DNA of 64,000 nt from CBDCEG01 sp965215775. Lineage in GTDB: Bacteria; Pseudomonadota; Gammaproteobacteria; Cardiobacteriales; Ostreibacteriaceae. Shown piece after piece: positions 17,597-28,111 of the stretch. The DNA is taken from assembly GCA_965215775.1 (NCBI GenBank), contig CBDCEG010000019.1, positions 140,261-204,260 of the forward strand, in the 5' to 3' direction. Numbering within the stretch: the stretch's first letter is position 1; each line of letters starts with the position of its first letter. The notes beneath the pieces are model-generated. The model did not search any database. It had not been told where the DNA came from and saw nothing but the letters and a program-made list of their open reading frames with translations. Made by a program: the position numbers and the translations under genes.

Positions 17597-18334
17597 TTAT
17601 AAAAGAGAACTATTTCTTCTAATTATAATAATCATTAAAAAAGAAAAGCTACTGAAAAATAATAGATTATTACTGGATAAAATACCAGAAGAGATATGGT
17701 TAAATTGTGATATTGGGGAAAAATAATATAGCAACCTACTTAACCAAATAGGCTCAGTAGTAAGTTTAGAAAGTATTTCTAAAAAATATAAACAAGAAAA
17801 ACTAACTAAAATAACAATAATACTTTGAGAAAAAATTTGAGAGAAAAATAATCCCAAAATACCAGTGGTTACTAAAAGTAAAGATAACCCCGCTAAAGAT
17901 AAAATTACTCTAGAAAAATCAAAATCAAAATAAATTCCAGTAATTAAAATAGGTAAGCAAATTAAAATGAGTGAAATAAAAGTAAAGATAATTATATATG
18001 CTAGTTTTGCCAAAATTAAATTCAAAAAACTATAGTTTAAACTTTTATGAAGTGCTGAAAAATCAGCCCATTTTTCATAAAAAAACAATCTAGAACATAA
18101 ACTAGCGATAAATATAACCGATGGTATAGCAAGTGTTTTTATAAAAGGAATTAACATCGCTTCAGTAATCCCTTGGGTGGATTGTTTGGCTATTAGCTTT
18201 GGCTGAATCTCTAGAAAACTCTCAAAAAATTTAAAATAAATTAAATTAATAATAAAAAACCATAAAGCAACAAGCAACCAAAAGCTTTGCTTATGTAGTA
18301 GAATCCTAAGGTCTCTTTGTAAAATTTCTTTCAT
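17597..18334 (-). CDS. ABC-2 type permease, partner ATPase absent
   Basis: A 245-residue protein with about six transmembrane segments (for example 17-35, 107-130, 142-165 and 173-190). LLYYFSPISQFNHISSGILS near the C-terminus resembles the GldF/NosY class of ABC-2 permeases, which export lipids, proteins or small molecules. Such permeases need an ATP-binding partner, usually encoded next door, and none is present on either side. CcmB (heme export) is an alternative with similar size and topology, but I do not see its signatures. Substrate unknown. Confidence 0.55.
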   Translation of the reverse strand: MKEILQRDLRILLHKQSFWLLVALWFFIINLIYFKFFESFLEIQPKLIAKQSTQGITEAMLIPFIKTLAIPSVIFIASLCSRLFFYEKWADFSALHKSLNYSFLNLILAKLAYIIIFTFISLILICLPILITGIYFDFDFSRVILSLAGLSLLLVTTGILGLFFSQIFSQSIIVILVSFSCLYFLEILSKLTTEPIWLSRLLYYFSPISQFNHISSGILSSNNLLFFSSFSFLMIIIIRRNSSLL

Positions 18335-18610
18335 TTTTTTGTTAGTTTAATATTAGTTTGAGTGGAATTAACATAATTAGTTAATTTGAACTTATAAAAT
18401 ATACTAAAAAGTATCATATTGCTTAATATTTTAACTAAACTATACAAAATTGTAATGTTAAAGGTTAAATGATATTGCTAAATTAGATTTTACTAGGTCA
18501 CTTGGAAATAAATATATCTTATATTTAGACAAAAAAAATTGAAGTGTTAAGATAAAAGTTATAGAATGAAAAATTGCTTACAGTATTAATTAACAAAAGA
18601 AGGGATAATT

Positions 18611-18991
18611 GTGTCAGATAAAAGTAATAAAAAAAGGGTTTTGATTGTGGATGATTCAGAAACGGTTCGCCATACGGCAAATGTATTGTTATCTAAAGAG
18701 GGGTATGAAGTAGCAGTTGCGGAAGATGGTTTTAAATCATTTTCGGCTATTATAAACTTCAAGCCTAATATAATTTTCTTAGATATTATGATGCCTAGAC
18801 TTGATGGATATCAAGTTTGTTCGGTTATAAAAAATAACCCTGAGTTTGAACACATTCCTGTAATAATGCTTTCTAGTAAAGATAGTATTTTTGATAAAGC
18901 TAGAGGAAGGATTGCTGGTTCTGAGTTATTTATGAGTAAACCGTTCTCTAAAGAGGACTTGGTTCGCTCAATTGAAGACTACACCAGTTAA
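18611..18991 (+). CDS. pilG: Response regulator PilG (CheY-like)
   Basis: A stand-alone receiver domain of 126 residues with the acidic pocket at Asp14-Asp15, phospho-acceptor Asp58 in IIFLDIMMPRLDG, a conserved Ser in MLSSKDS, and the Lys in SKPFSKED. In Pil-Chp systems PilG promotes pilus extension and cAMP signalling. It starts at GTG with AAGGGA upstream. The preceding 276-base gap, divergent from the permease, should hold the cluster promoter. It is the first of six collinear chemosensory genes. Confidence 0.88.
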   Translation: MSDKSNKKRVLIVDDSETVRHTANVLLSKEGYEVAVAEDGFKSFSAIINFKPNIIFLDIMMPRLDGYQVCSVIKNNPEFEHIPVIMLSSKDSIFDKARGRIAGSELFMSKPFSKEDLVRSIEDYTS

Positions 18992-19029
18992 AGTTTGAAC
19001 AACTAACCATTAAATTAAAAGAGGTAAGT

Positions 19030-19398
19030 GTGAAAACAATTATGATAATTGATGACTCTCAAACAGAGGTTGCAATAGTCGAAAACTTTTTGAAAACTGA
19101 GGGTTTTGAAACTATTTGGCGTGGAGAGGCAAAAAAAGCTCTTAGGTTAGTCCCAGAAATAAAACCTAATTTAATATTGATGGATGTAGTTATGCCAGGT
19201 ATGAATGGGTTTCAGGCGACAAGGAAATTATCCAAGCATAAACTAACCAAACATATACCTGTTATAATTATATCAACAAAAGATCAAGAGATGGACATTA
19301 CTTGGGCAAAAAAGCAAGGTGCGAAAGATTACTTTACAAAGCCAATAAGTAATGATTTGGGGCGTTTTATAAGCTCTATTAGAAAATATATACTTTAG
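19030..19398 (+). CDS. pilH: Response regulator PilH (CheY-like)
   Basis: A second 122-residue receiver with Asp8-Asp9, phospho-acceptor Asp52 in LILMDVVMPGMNGFQ, ISTKDQ, and the Lys of FTKPIS. In Pil-Chp clusters PilH follows PilG and is thought to act as the second, opposing or phosphate-sink regulator. It starts at GTG preceded by GAGG at 19021-19024; its gap from pilG is 38 bases. Assignment as PilH rather than a generic CheY rests on position. Confidence 0.85.
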   Translation: MKTIMIIDDSQTEVAIVENFLKTEGFETIWRGEAKKALRLVPEIKPNLILMDVVMPGMNGFQATRKLSKHKLTKHIPVIIISTKDQEMDITWAKKQGAKDYFTKPISNDLGRFISSIRKYIL

Positions 19399-19409
19399 GT
19401 CGAGGGAAA

Positions 19410-19913
19410 ATGAAGAAGAAAACTTTTAGCTATTTAGCTGGCTTAGTAGAAAGCTCACAGTTAGCGCTAAGTAGTAAGAAAAAAGCAGATGTTAGTTTGT
19501 CTCAAGATAGCGTTATAGGTATCATTATTGCTGGCAAAAAAATGTATATAAATAGTGCTGATGTGAAAGAAATAATTCAGGATTTCGAAGTAAGTAATGT
19601 TGGAAATACAAAAAATTGGTTTGAAGGTATTTTGAATATACAAGGTGAAATTTATTCGGCAATAAATATGGCTAAATTATTTGAGATAGATAATGTTAGT
19701 GCAAGACCAAAGTACGCAATAGCATTAACGGGGCATGATTATAGTTACGCTCTTCTTGTTGATGATATATTGGGTATAACTAAGGAGTCTTTTTTACAAA
19801 AAGTTTCTGAAGGGAAGTATACAGATGTGTATGTAGTTGAGGAGGGTGAGAAAGTTTTAATATCACCACAAAAATTAGTAAGCTCGCCTAACTTTATGCA
19901 AGCTTCGTTATAA
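19410..19913 (+). CDS. pilI: CheW-like adaptor PilI
   Basis: CheW-type coupling protein linking the receptor PilJ to the kinase. The 167-residue product has the beta-barrel pattern of the CheW fold: GIIIAGKKMYINSADVKEII, NWFEGILNIQGEIYSAINMA, and SYALLVDDILGI. GAGGG stands 6 bases before the ATG. It lies between pilH and pilJ in the canonical order. Confidence 0.9.
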   Translation: MKKKTFSYLAGLVESSQLALSSKKKADVSLSQDSVIGIIIAGKKMYINSADVKEIIQDFEVSNVGNTKNWFEGILNIQGEIYSAINMAKLFEIDNVSARPKYAIALTGHDYSYALLVDDILGITKESFLQKVSEGKYTDVYVVEEGEKVLISPQKLVSSPNFMQASL

Positions 19914-19941
19914 AATATTAATATAAAAAGTGGATTTAATT

Positions 19942-22014
19942 ATGAAAAAAAATAAAAGTCAAAATAATAAAAGTCAAAGAAATGTGTCGTTTTTTATCGG
20001 TTCGTTAACAATATTGCTCTTTATTGTTCTAGTAGGTGTATCATATATGTACCTTAAGTCTGAGCGGGATAAAACTAAGTTTAAAGAGCAGTTTGCTGAT
20101 ATAATAACATCTGTTCAAAAGTTAAATCAATCATCTGAAAATATGCTTAAGGGATCAGTAGATATGGGGTTGAAAGATATTAAGAGCACAGTTTCTAAAA
20201 TTGATACATTTTCTAAGGATTATCTTACAAAAACTAAAGGCTTAACTGCAGAGCAGGAGCAGTTATCTGGTAAAATAATATCAGACTGGGGTAAGTTAAA
20301 ATCTAATCTAAATAGTTTAATATCTTTTGAAAGTACTATAAAGGCAGTGAATAGTGCGAAGAAATTAATAAACACCTCAAAGGTTCAAATACGACAGTTG
20401 ACTAAAGATATTATTGAGAAATTAGATGTATTTCAAGATACTCATAATTTAAAAATAGCACTGTCTTCACTAAATAACAGTGTTGAAAAACTCTCTGTTG
20501 CGTTAACAGGATTAAGTGAGGCTAAAGGTGAGCTTGGAAGTGATATTGGGAAAGAAATAAAAAGTTACCTTGAATACTCTAATAGAGTTGTTTCTGAGTA
20601 TGAGAAGTTAGGTGCGATTGCTTTTTCTGCTGGAGATAAAGATGGTTTTAAAAAGATGGGGTTGTTGTTGAATGATCATATTAAAGTAATTACTCCATTA
20701 GTTTCACAGTTACCTAAAGAAATTAAAGAGGTATCAAAACTGAAACTGGCTATCAATAGTCAAAACAAGATAATCCCAGCAATGAACGCGAAGTTGACTG
20801 ACTTTAGCTCTAAAAAAGATGCAAATGTGCTTGGTCCAATACCTAATATTCCTGTTGGTTACCCACCTATTATATTAGTTTTACTGGTCGCAATTGTATT
20901 GTTATCTGCATACTGGGTTTTCTTAAAAAATAAAATTTCAAACGCTTTAAGAAAGGAAGCTGAGAAATTAAGAGATGAAGCGGAAAAGAGAAATGAGATG
21001 ACCAAAAGTTCTGTTAATAGGCTGATGTTAGTTCTTGAGGAACTCTCTGATGGTGATTTGACTGTAGAGGCAGAAATAAGTAATGATTCTTCTGCTGAGT
21101 CTATTGGTGATTTTGTGAATAATGTTGTGGAGTCAATGCGAGAAATGGTGGGAACTATTGCAGATACTTCAAATCAAGTTACAGAGATAACTGACAAAAC
21201 AGCAGATATATCAGGGTTCTTAGCAGATTCATCACTAGAGCAAAGTAAAAAAATAAACGCTTCTAGAGAGATCACTGAAAATATGGCGACTTCTTTAGCT
21301 GGGGTTGCTAACTATACAGAGTTGTCTGTAGAAATAGCAAGATCTTCGTTTGATATAGCTAACAAAGGAAGAGCATTGGTGCAGTCAACAATAAAAGGAA
21401 TGAATGGCATCCGTGAGAATATTCAAGATACTTCAAAAAGAATAAAGCATTTAGGTGAAAGTTCTCAAGAAATCAGTAATATTGTTGAAATGATAAAATC
21501 TATTGCAGATCAAACTAATATACTAGCTTTGAACGCGGCAATACAAGCTACTTCTGCTGGTGAGGCAGGAAAAGGTTTTGCTGTTGTTGCTGATGAGGTT
21601 CAAAGGCTTGCTGAAAGATCAACTAATGCAACTAAAAAAATAGACTCTCTAGTGAAAACTATTCAGTTGGATGTTAATGAAGCTGGAGCTTCTATGGAAG
21701 AGTCAATTAGAGAAGTTGTGTTGGGATCTGAGGTTGCAGAAAAAGCTGGTGGCTCATTGGATAAAATTGAAGAAGCATCTAAAAATATGGCTAGTTTGAT
21801 TGTTAATATTTCTAATGTAATAAAGGCTGAGTCTGAAACAGCGGTTCAAGTTTCTAATGATATGGAAGATATAACGGCTCTTAATAAGAAAACCGTTGAT
21901 GATGTAATATCATCTGTAAATTCTGTTAAGGTTCTACAGAAATTGGCAGTGACTCTAAAAGATTCTATTTCTGACTTCACACTTCCAGATGAAGAAGAGG
22001 ATAGCTTAATTTAA
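19942..22014 (+). CDS. pilJ: Methyl-accepting chemotaxis receptor PilJ
   Basis: The receptor of the Pil-Chp array has two transmembrane helices (about residues 16-36 and 310-332, counted from the ATG at 19942) around a long helical periplasmic domain, then a HAMP-like linker and a cytoplasmic signalling hairpin. The tip is recognisable: SIADQTNILALNAAIQATSA followed by GEAGKGFAVVADEVQRLAER, matching PilJ in having a variant of the usual EAARAGE. I prefer the ATG at 19942 to the GTG at 19930, whose GTGGA looks like part of the ribosome site. No pilK (CheR) or chpB (CheB) gene accompanies it, so methylation-based adaptation is not encoded locally. Confidence 0.9.
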   Translation: MKKNKSQNNKSQRNVSFFIGSLTILLFIVLVGVSYMYLKSERDKTKFKEQFADIITSVQKLNQSSENMLKGSVDMGLKDIKSTVSKIDTFSKDYLTKTKGLTAEQEQLSGKIISDWGKLKSNLNSLISFESTIKAVNSAKKLINTSKVQIRQLTKDIIEKLDVFQDTHNLKIALSSLNNSVEKLSVALTGLSEAKGELGSDIGKEIKSYLEYSNRVVSEYEKLGAIAFSAGDKDGFKKMGLLLNDHIKVITPLVSQLPKEIKEVSKLKLAINSQNKIIPAMNAKLTDFSSKKDANVLGPIPNIPVGYPPIILVLLVAIVLLSAYWVFLKNKISNALRKEAEKLRDEAEKRNEMTKSSVNRLMLVLEELSDGDLTVEAEISNDSSAESIGDFVNNVVESMREMVGTIADTSNQVTEITDKTADISGFLADSSLEQSKKINASREITENMATSLAGVANYTELSVEIARSSFDIANKGRALVQSTIKGMNGIRENIQDTSKRIKHLGESSQEISNIVEMIKSIADQTNILALNAAIQATSAGEAGKGFAVVADEVQRLAERSTNATKKIDSLVKTIQLDVNEAGASMEESIREVVLGSEVAEKAGGSLDKIEEASKNMASLIVNISNVIKAESETAVQVSNDMEDITALNKKTVDDVISSVNSVKVLQKLAVTLKDSISDFTLPDEEEDSLI

Positions 22015-22078
22015 ATATAACTATTTTATTTATATAAATTAATAAATGTCTTTTAAAAAGTAAACACTGGAGTGATGT

Positions 22079-25000
22079 ATGGGTATTGATATTACAAATG
22101 AGCTATCTGAAGCTGTAGAAAAAGAAATTTCAGTAACGCTAGAATCTATTAAGCAAAAATTACTAGATTTATTTGATTATAATGAAGTAAATAATACAGA
22201 TGAAATTTTAGAAAATTTTGAACTTATTTATGCAGCGCTGTCTATATTGGATGATGAGAAGGGCCTAGGCTTGTGTTCATCTATTATGTCTGTTATATCG
22301 TCATTTAAAAAAGGTGATTTAACGGATAGAGACTCTTTAGTCAATGAATTCCTATTGCTAAAGGAGTATATTGATTTGCCAGAAGATATTCGCGATGACT
22401 TAGATTTATCGCAAAGAATAAAATGTGTAAATGTCAATGAGGGAATAGATAGGTCGATATTAATATTAACAGAATCATTGAGTGAGCTTGAGTTAGTAAA
22501 AGATGAGGAGGTAGGGAAGATTTTTTGGCAAAAGGTACATAAAGTATCAAGGGTGTTAAAAAATGAAGCGAAAAGTAAAGAGATTTATAAGATTTTTTGG
22601 CTAAATCAAGTGATTAGTGCCTTAGGCGTTAAAGAGGAGCTTAGTATATCGGATGAAGATGCGGTTACTTTGTGCTTGGATTTAAGTGAATTCATTAAAA
22701 ACAATCTAAGTGATAGTGAGCTAACTAAGCATACTGTTGACTTAGAAATAAAAAAATTAAATGAGGTTGTGGGTGGCTTAAAAAGTACGCGAGGAGTTAA
22801 CTACTCCCCACCACAAAGGAGTTTGTTTTCTAATGAAATTATTAATATTGGTATTATTTTCCCTGTTTCTTCAGAGACAATTAAAACAATCTCTTACTAT
22901 ATAAAAAATAAATTCTCATCAATAAAAAGTAGTTTTGAAAGTAGCGTAGAAAGTGGTGGTAATATACCTAAATCTATAATCATTAATTTGAAAGAGATTC
23001 ATGCCATATTTAATCTTTTGGAGTATAAAATAGGAGAGGATCTAGTTGATGATACGGTAGATTTATTGTGCAAAGATTTGGAAGATGTCTCTGTTATTGA
23101 AAAAATAGCAGAAAATTTAGTTATTACAGAGGACTTGCTTTGGGATTTGGATTATATAGAAAAACCAGGGCTTATAAATAAGTTAAAAAATAAAAGAAAC
23201 AAAAAAAAAGATAATCTGCAAATTAGAGCTGTTAAACATATTATAGGAAAGGTATCAAATGAATTTTTTAGCACCTCTAAAAATGAAGCTATAGAAGAAT
23301 TTGCTTTATTAAGCAACTCTAATTATTTTATGCAGCAAGCCTCTAAAGTCCATGAAATTCATATGGCAAGCTTAATGTCTGGCGAAAAGAGTCTATCTAC
23401 TGTACTAAAAAAAACTGAATATTCATTCCTTTTTTTGGTAACTAAAAATAATTTACTATCCCAAGGGGCAATATTAAATGTATATATAGATTTGCTTGTG
23501 ACTTATGAGGTATTATTTAATCAATATAAAACAGCTCTATTTATGGATAAGCGCTCTATAAAGCTTCTTGATAAATCACAGCAAGCTTTATCATCAGCAA
23601 TTAGGTTCAATATTGAAGCAATTGCTTCACCAACATATATAAGTTTTGCTCAGAGCGATTCTATAAGTAAACTAGAGGTTAATGGTGATTATACTGATGA
23701 AAAGATAGGTAGTTCAAGTCAAACAGATGTGTCTGATGTTGATGTCCAATCAGAAGAGGATTTTACAGTATCCCCCTTGGAAAGTTTTAAGTCAGCGATA
23801 GAAGATTTAAATGAAGGTCAAAAAGAAGAATCTAATATTGAAGGAAATGTAGATAGTATTAATAGTGAGGTTTCTAATCAGCTGTACTCTGAAGAAAGCC
23901 TTATGAAAAACTTAAGTGTTAGTAAGGATATAAACTCAGTAGAACTTTCTGAAATAGACGAAGATATTTTTGAAATTTTTTTAGAAGAGGCGTCTGGGAT
24001 AGGACAGGATTTAATAAAAAGTATTGCCAAACTAAGTGATAATTTGTTTAATGAAGACGCTATAGCTGACTCTAGACGATATTTTCATACATTGAAAGGT
24101 TCCGGCAGGATGATCGGATTGAATGTTTTTGGTGAGTTTGCTTGGCAACATGAGGATTTGTTAAATAATGTTGTCTCAGGGGCTTTTGATATTAACCAAC
24201 CTTTAATTGAGCAATTAAACAAAGCCACCAAGATTGTTAATCAAGCTGTTAACTTATCTCCATTTGAGGAGAATAGAAATGAACTATTGCTTTCTGCAGC
24301 TGAGGCTGAGGCTTTAAAGTACCTTTTGTTGGGTAAAGAGAAAGGGCAGGTTGAAACATCTTTATCTGATAAAGATATGGATAGTATTGTTGAAAAAATA
24401 AGTAATAAACAAATATCTGGAAATGAAAAGGAACTTTCTTCCAATGAAGATATACAGTCGTATATAAAAAGCTCACATGAATCCAGCCAGGAAATGGTTT
24501 CCTCTTTTGAAAAGTGGAGAAAGGAGGGTTTTGAGCTTAATTTTGATTATAAAAAATTAGTCGATAGCACTAAAAAAACTGAAAGAATGGCTAAAAAAGG
24601 GGAGTTGGGTGACATCTCAAAAGTTGCTAATAAAACCTCTTCAATGCTTCACTCACTTCCCTTTGAAAAAGATAAACAATTTACAGCAGTAACTCAACTT
24701 ATTGGAAATATAGTCACTGAAATTAGAGATGTCCTTTCTAAAATAAGAAGTGGTGATGTGGGAGCTGAGGTGAAAACAGAAATCACAAGTAAGTTAGATG
24801 ATATGCTTGACTCTCTAACTAAGATGATGAAATCAGATACTGATGATAATACTGGTAACAAAAAGGATAGGGAAAAAGAAGGCGTAGGCTCAAATACTAC
24901 TTTATCTGATAATGAACAAACGAAAGATGGTGTTAAAGAAAGTGATTCAAAAGAACAGGTTTTAACAAATACTAAAATTATAAAATCAGAAGAAAATGGC

Positions 25001-28000
25001 TTAGATATTAATGCAGATGGGCATAATTTAAATTTAGAATCGATGATTTCAAATATAAATGATTTATCTGCGAAAAGTTCTAATAAAGACTATGAGAATA
25101 TTATAGACTCTATCCATGATCTTGAAAACTCTATGGGTGATGAAGAGCACACAGATACATCTTGGGAATCACTATCTAATCTAGAGGATATTATAAGAAG
25201 GTTGCAAGGCAAGAAAATATTCCCAACAGATAAAGAAAAAGATGCAATAGAAGGTGCGATACGAAGCGCAATGGATGGGGATTTTGAAAATAAAACTTCT
25301 ATAGATAATCTAATGGAGATTAACAGTAATATAAATACAAAAGACTCACAAAAATTAAGCTCCGAGACAATAGATTCTTTTCGAGAAGCATTGGAGCAAT
25401 TTGTAAAACATGCAGAAAAACCTGCAAAAGACTCGATAGATATTTTTCAAGATTGGAAAAACTCTAAGTTTAAAGAAAAATCACTTCTAAATAAATTACA
25501 AGAAAATGTTGATACAATTCAAGAGGGTGCGAATATTGCTGAACTTGATGGGGCTTTAGAGTTAAGTAGCTCGGTATCAAATACACTTGATCGAATTGAT
25601 ACAAAAAACATTCAACCAAGTGAGTCAGTAACAGATGGTATTGAAACTTCATTAACTGAATTAGATAAGTCTGTTAAAGATATAACGGCAGGCGGAACTG
25701 GTATTATTTCACCGACTGTTATTTCAAATATGGTTAGTTATGAAAAAGCTGAAAGTATTGGAAATAAACAACTAGACTTAGCTAATTTAATGAAAGGTTT
25801 AGATACACCACTTATGGAACCTAATGTTGTAGCAACTGAAAATACATCTAAGGATAGAGAAAAATCACAAGATAAAAAATCAGGAGAAAATTATTTAGAT
25901 AAAAATAATAAACAAATCCAAACAAATATAGAAGGAAAAAAAGATACGGAAGAAAGCTTAACAATAGATTCATCAATTCAATCAATTGAACAGTTTGCCC
26001 AGAAAGCAAGTAATCCTGTTAAAAAGTCATTAGATAATTTTAGTGATTGGGAGGAGAGTGACTTTAGTGAAAAAGAGCCTTTAAATAAATTACAAGATAA
26101 TGTAGAAGAAGTAAATTCAAAAGCAAAAACTAGTAATTTTGATGATGCTACAGAATTAACGGGTTCAGTTTTAGATACATTAGATAGGATTGATAATGAA
26201 AATATAAAACCAGATAGCTCGGTGGCAAGTGGTATTGAAAACTCACTTACCGAATTAGATAAAACAGTTGAAGATATTATAAAAGGTGGGGAAGGAAGTA
26301 TAAATAAAGATGTTATATCTAAAATGGCTAACATTAATGCAGAAAGCTCTTTAGGTAAGCCAATTAAGTCAAAACACTCGGATGATGAGTCTTTTTCTTT
26401 AGAAACTAATAATTCATTAAAAGATATTGATGATGAAAGTTTGGCTGATTTAGCAACTTCAATAAAAGCCCAGACAGATTTAATTAAAGAATTTTCTAAA
26501 AAGGCTAAATCACCAATTAACAAATCTTTAAAGAACTTTGATGACTGGGAAGAGACAGGATTTGAGGAGAAAAAACCATTAAATAAGCTACAAAAAAATG
26601 TAGAAAGAATTAAAGAGAATGCTGAAGATGCAGATTTTGATGAAGCATTAACTCTAACTGATTCTATCTCAAATACACTAGAACGAATAGAATCAGAAGA
26701 TATAAAACCTCATAAAGATGTGGCTGATACAATTGAGCAATCACTGACAGAGTTAGATAAGTCTGTTGATGATATTGAAAAAGGTGGAGAAGGAAACCTT
26801 AGCAAAGATGTTATTGTTGAGATGGCAAAAAAAGAAGCTGCTTATAATATAGGTTCTAAAATTAAAAAAGATGATGAAAAAGTTACTGAAAAGGTTGAAT
26901 TATTGGATAATGTTGGTGGTCGTGCTAATAACCTAACAGAAGATTTTAAAGGCAGTAAGGAAAATCTTGATGGTGCGACAGCTACATTTACACAATCACA
27001 AGCTGAATTAGATAAAACTATTGAAAATATTGGAAAAGGTGGAGATATAAGTCTTAGTAACAGTATTGTTGTTGATATGGTGAAAAAGGAAGTGGCTTAC
27101 AGCTCTGAATTTAAAGCTAAAAAAGATAATAGTAAATATGGAGAAATTGCAGAGAAAAGTGAATTGTCAGCTAATGAAGTAGTTAATACAGATAGTCAAC
27201 GAGACGTTTTAGGTAATTTACAATCTCTAGAAAATAATAATAAAGCTCAAAAAAAGTCTAATGATATTTTGAAAAATAATAGTAACTTAACAATAGAATC
27301 TTCACAAGAAGCATTGGAGCAATTTGTAAAACATGCAGAAAAACCTGCAAAAGACTCGTTAGATATTTTTCAAGATTGGAAAAACTCTAAGTTTAAAGAA
27401 AAATCACTTCTAAATAAATTACAAGAAAATGTTGATACAATTCAAGAGGGTGCGAATATTGCTGAACTTGATGGGGCTTTAGAGTTAAGTAGCTCGGTAT
27501 CAAATACACTTGATCGAATTGATACAAAAAACATTCAACCAAGTGAGTCAGTAACAGATGGTATTGAAACTTCATTAACTGAATTAGATAAGTCTGTTAA
27601 AGATATAACGGCAGGCGGAACTGGTATTATTTCACCGACTGTTATTTCAAATATGGTTAGTTATGAAAAAGCTGAAAGTATTGGAAATAAACAACTAGAC
27701 TTAGCTAATTTAAAGAAAGGTTTAGATACACCACTTATGGAACCTAATGTTGTAGCAACTGAAAATACATCTAAGGATAGAGAAAAATCACAAGATAAAA
27801 AATCAGGAGAAAATTATTTAGATAAAAATAATAAACAAATCCAAACAAATATAGAAGGAAAAAAAGATACGGAAGAAAGCTTAACAATAGATTCATCGAT
27901 TCAATCAATTGAACAGTTTGCCCAGAAAGCAAGTAATCCTGTTAAAAAGTCATTAGATAATTTTAGTGATTGGGAGGAGAGTGACTTTAGTGAAAAAGAG

Positions 28001-28111
28001 CCTTTAAATAAATTACAAGATAATGTAGAAGAAGTAAATTCAAAAGCAAAAACTAGTAATTTTGATGATGCTACAGAATTAACGGGTTCAGATTTTAGAT
28101 ACATTAGATAG
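22079..28111 (+). CDS. chpA: ChpA/PilL chemosensory kinase, N-terminal part (frameshifted)
   Basis: This is the first of three consecutive frames that together form one hybrid histidine kinase of about 3270 residues. Its start follows GGAGTGATGT. Residues 1-about 550 are helical and probably correspond to the N-terminal degenerate phosphotransfer region of PilL/ChpA. A true Hpt domain follows, with phospho-acceptor His670 in FHTLKGSGRMIG. From about residue 800 to the end there is an acidic, Lys/Ser-rich array of about 125-residue modules with a recurrent pattern: phi-x-DW, then PLNKLQ-NVE, then a NTLDRI-like stretch, then SLTELDKSV and a GG-x-G turn. The frame ends at 28111 because of one extra A at 28092 compared with the first copy of the internal duplication. 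The next frame resumes the same module. Confidence 0.85.
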   Translation: MGIDITNELSEAVEKEISVTLESIKQKLLDLFDYNEVNNTDEILENFELIYAALSILDDEKGLGLCSSIMSVISSFKKGDLTDRDSLVNEFLLLKEYIDLPEDIRDDLDLSQRIKCVNVNEGIDRSILILTESLSELELVKDEEVGKIFWQKVHKVSRVLKNEAKSKEIYKIFWLNQVISALGVKEELSISDEDAVTLCLDLSEFIKNNLSDSELTKHTVDLEIKKLNEVVGGLKSTRGVNYSPPQRSLFSNEIINIGIIFPVSSETIKTISYYIKNKFSSIKSSFESSVESGGNIPKSIIINLKEIHAIFNLLEYKIGEDLVDDTVDLLCKDLEDVSVIEKIAENLVITEDLLWDLDYIEKPGLINKLKNKRNKKKDNLQIRAVKHIIGKVSNEFFSTSKNEAIEEFALLSNSNYFMQQASKVHEIHMASLMSGEKSLSTVLKKTEYSFLFLVTKNNLLSQGAILNVYIDLLVTYEVLFNQYKTALFMDKRSIKLLDKSQQALSSAIRFNIEAIASPTYISFAQSDSISKLEVNGDYTDEKIGSSSQTDVSDVDVQSEEDFTVSPLESFKSAIEDLNEGQKEESNIEGNVDSINSEVSNQLYSEESLMKNLSVSKDINSVELSEIDEDIFEIFLEEASGIGQDLIKSIAKLSDNLFNEDAIADSRRYFHTLKGSGRMIGLNVFGEFAWQHEDLLNNVVSGAFDINQPLIEQLNKATKIVNQAVNLSPFEENRNELLLSAAEAEALKYLLLGKEKGQVETSLSDKDMDSIVEKISNKQISGNEKELSSNEDIQSYIKSSHESSQEMVSSFEKWRKEGFELNFDYKKLVDSTKKTERMAKKGELGDISKVANKTSSMLHSLPFEKDKQFTAVTQLIGNIVTEIRDVLSKIRSGDVGAEVKTEITSKLDDMLDSLTKMMKSDTDDNTGNKKDREKEGVGSNTTLSDNEQTKDGVKESDSKEQVLTNTKIIKSEENGLDINADGHNLNLESMISNINDLSAKSSNKDYENIIDSIHDLENSMGDEEHTDTSWESLSNLEDIIRRLQGKKIFPTDKEKDAIEGAIRSAMDGDFENKTSIDNLMEINSNINTKDSQKLSSETIDSFREALEQFVKHAEKPAKDSIDIFQDWKNSKFKEKSLLNKLQENVDTIQEGANIAELDGALELSSSVSNTLDRIDTKNIQPSESVTDGIETSLTELDKSVKDITAGGTGIISPTVISNMVSYEKAESIGNKQLDLANLMKGLDTPLMEPNVVATENTSKDREKSQDKKSGENYLDKNNKQIQTNIEGKKDTEESLTIDSSIQSIEQFAQKASNPVKKSLDNFSDWEESDFSEKEPLNKLQDNVEEVNSKAKTSNFDDATELTGSVLDTLDRIDNENIKPDSSVASGIENSLTELDKTVEDIIKGGEGSINKDVISKMANINAESSLGKPIKSKHSDDESFSLETNNSLKDIDDESLADLATSIKAQTDLIKEFSKKAKSPINKSLKNFDDWEETGFEEKKPLNKLQKNVERIKENAEDADFDEALTLTDSISNTLERIESEDIKPHKDVADTIEQSLTELDKSVDDIEKGGEGNLSKDVIVEMAKKEAAYNIGSKIKKDDEKVTEKVELLDNVGGRANNLTEDFKGSKENLDGATATFTQSQAELDKTIENIGKGGDISLSNSIVVDMVKKEVAYSSEFKAKKDNSKYGEIAEKSELSANEVVNTDSQRDVLGNLQSLENNNKAQKKSNDILKNNSNLTIESSQEALEQFVKHAEKPAKDSLDIFQDWKNSKFKEKSLLNKLQENVDTIQEGANIAELDGALELSSSVSNTLDRIDTKNIQPSESVTDGIETSLTELDKSVKDITAGGTGIISPTVISNMVSYEKAESIGNKQLDLANLKKGLDTPLMEPNVVATENTSKDREKSQDKKSGENYLDKNNKQIQTNIEGKKDTEESLTIDSSIQSIEQFAQKASNPVKKSLDNFSDWEESDFSEKEPLNKLQDNVEEVNSKAKTSNFDDATELTGSDFRYIR
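25385..26898 (+). repeat. Direct repeat in chpA, copy 1
   Basis: About 1514 bases that recur nearly unchanged at 27308-28822. The period is 1923 bases (641 codons), so the duplication keeps frame. Differences I can see are a handful of substitutions (for example GATAGAT/GTTAGAT near 25435, ATG/AAG near 25792, CAA/CGA near 25976) and one inserted A in copy 2. The unit covers three of the array modules. Confidence 0.93.

Noticed and set aside
25978..26523. 181-codon minus-strand frame within chpA (and its second copy at 28088-28447)
   Set aside because: It is the antisense of the repeated, Ser/Lys-rich modules; low complexity composition explains its length.
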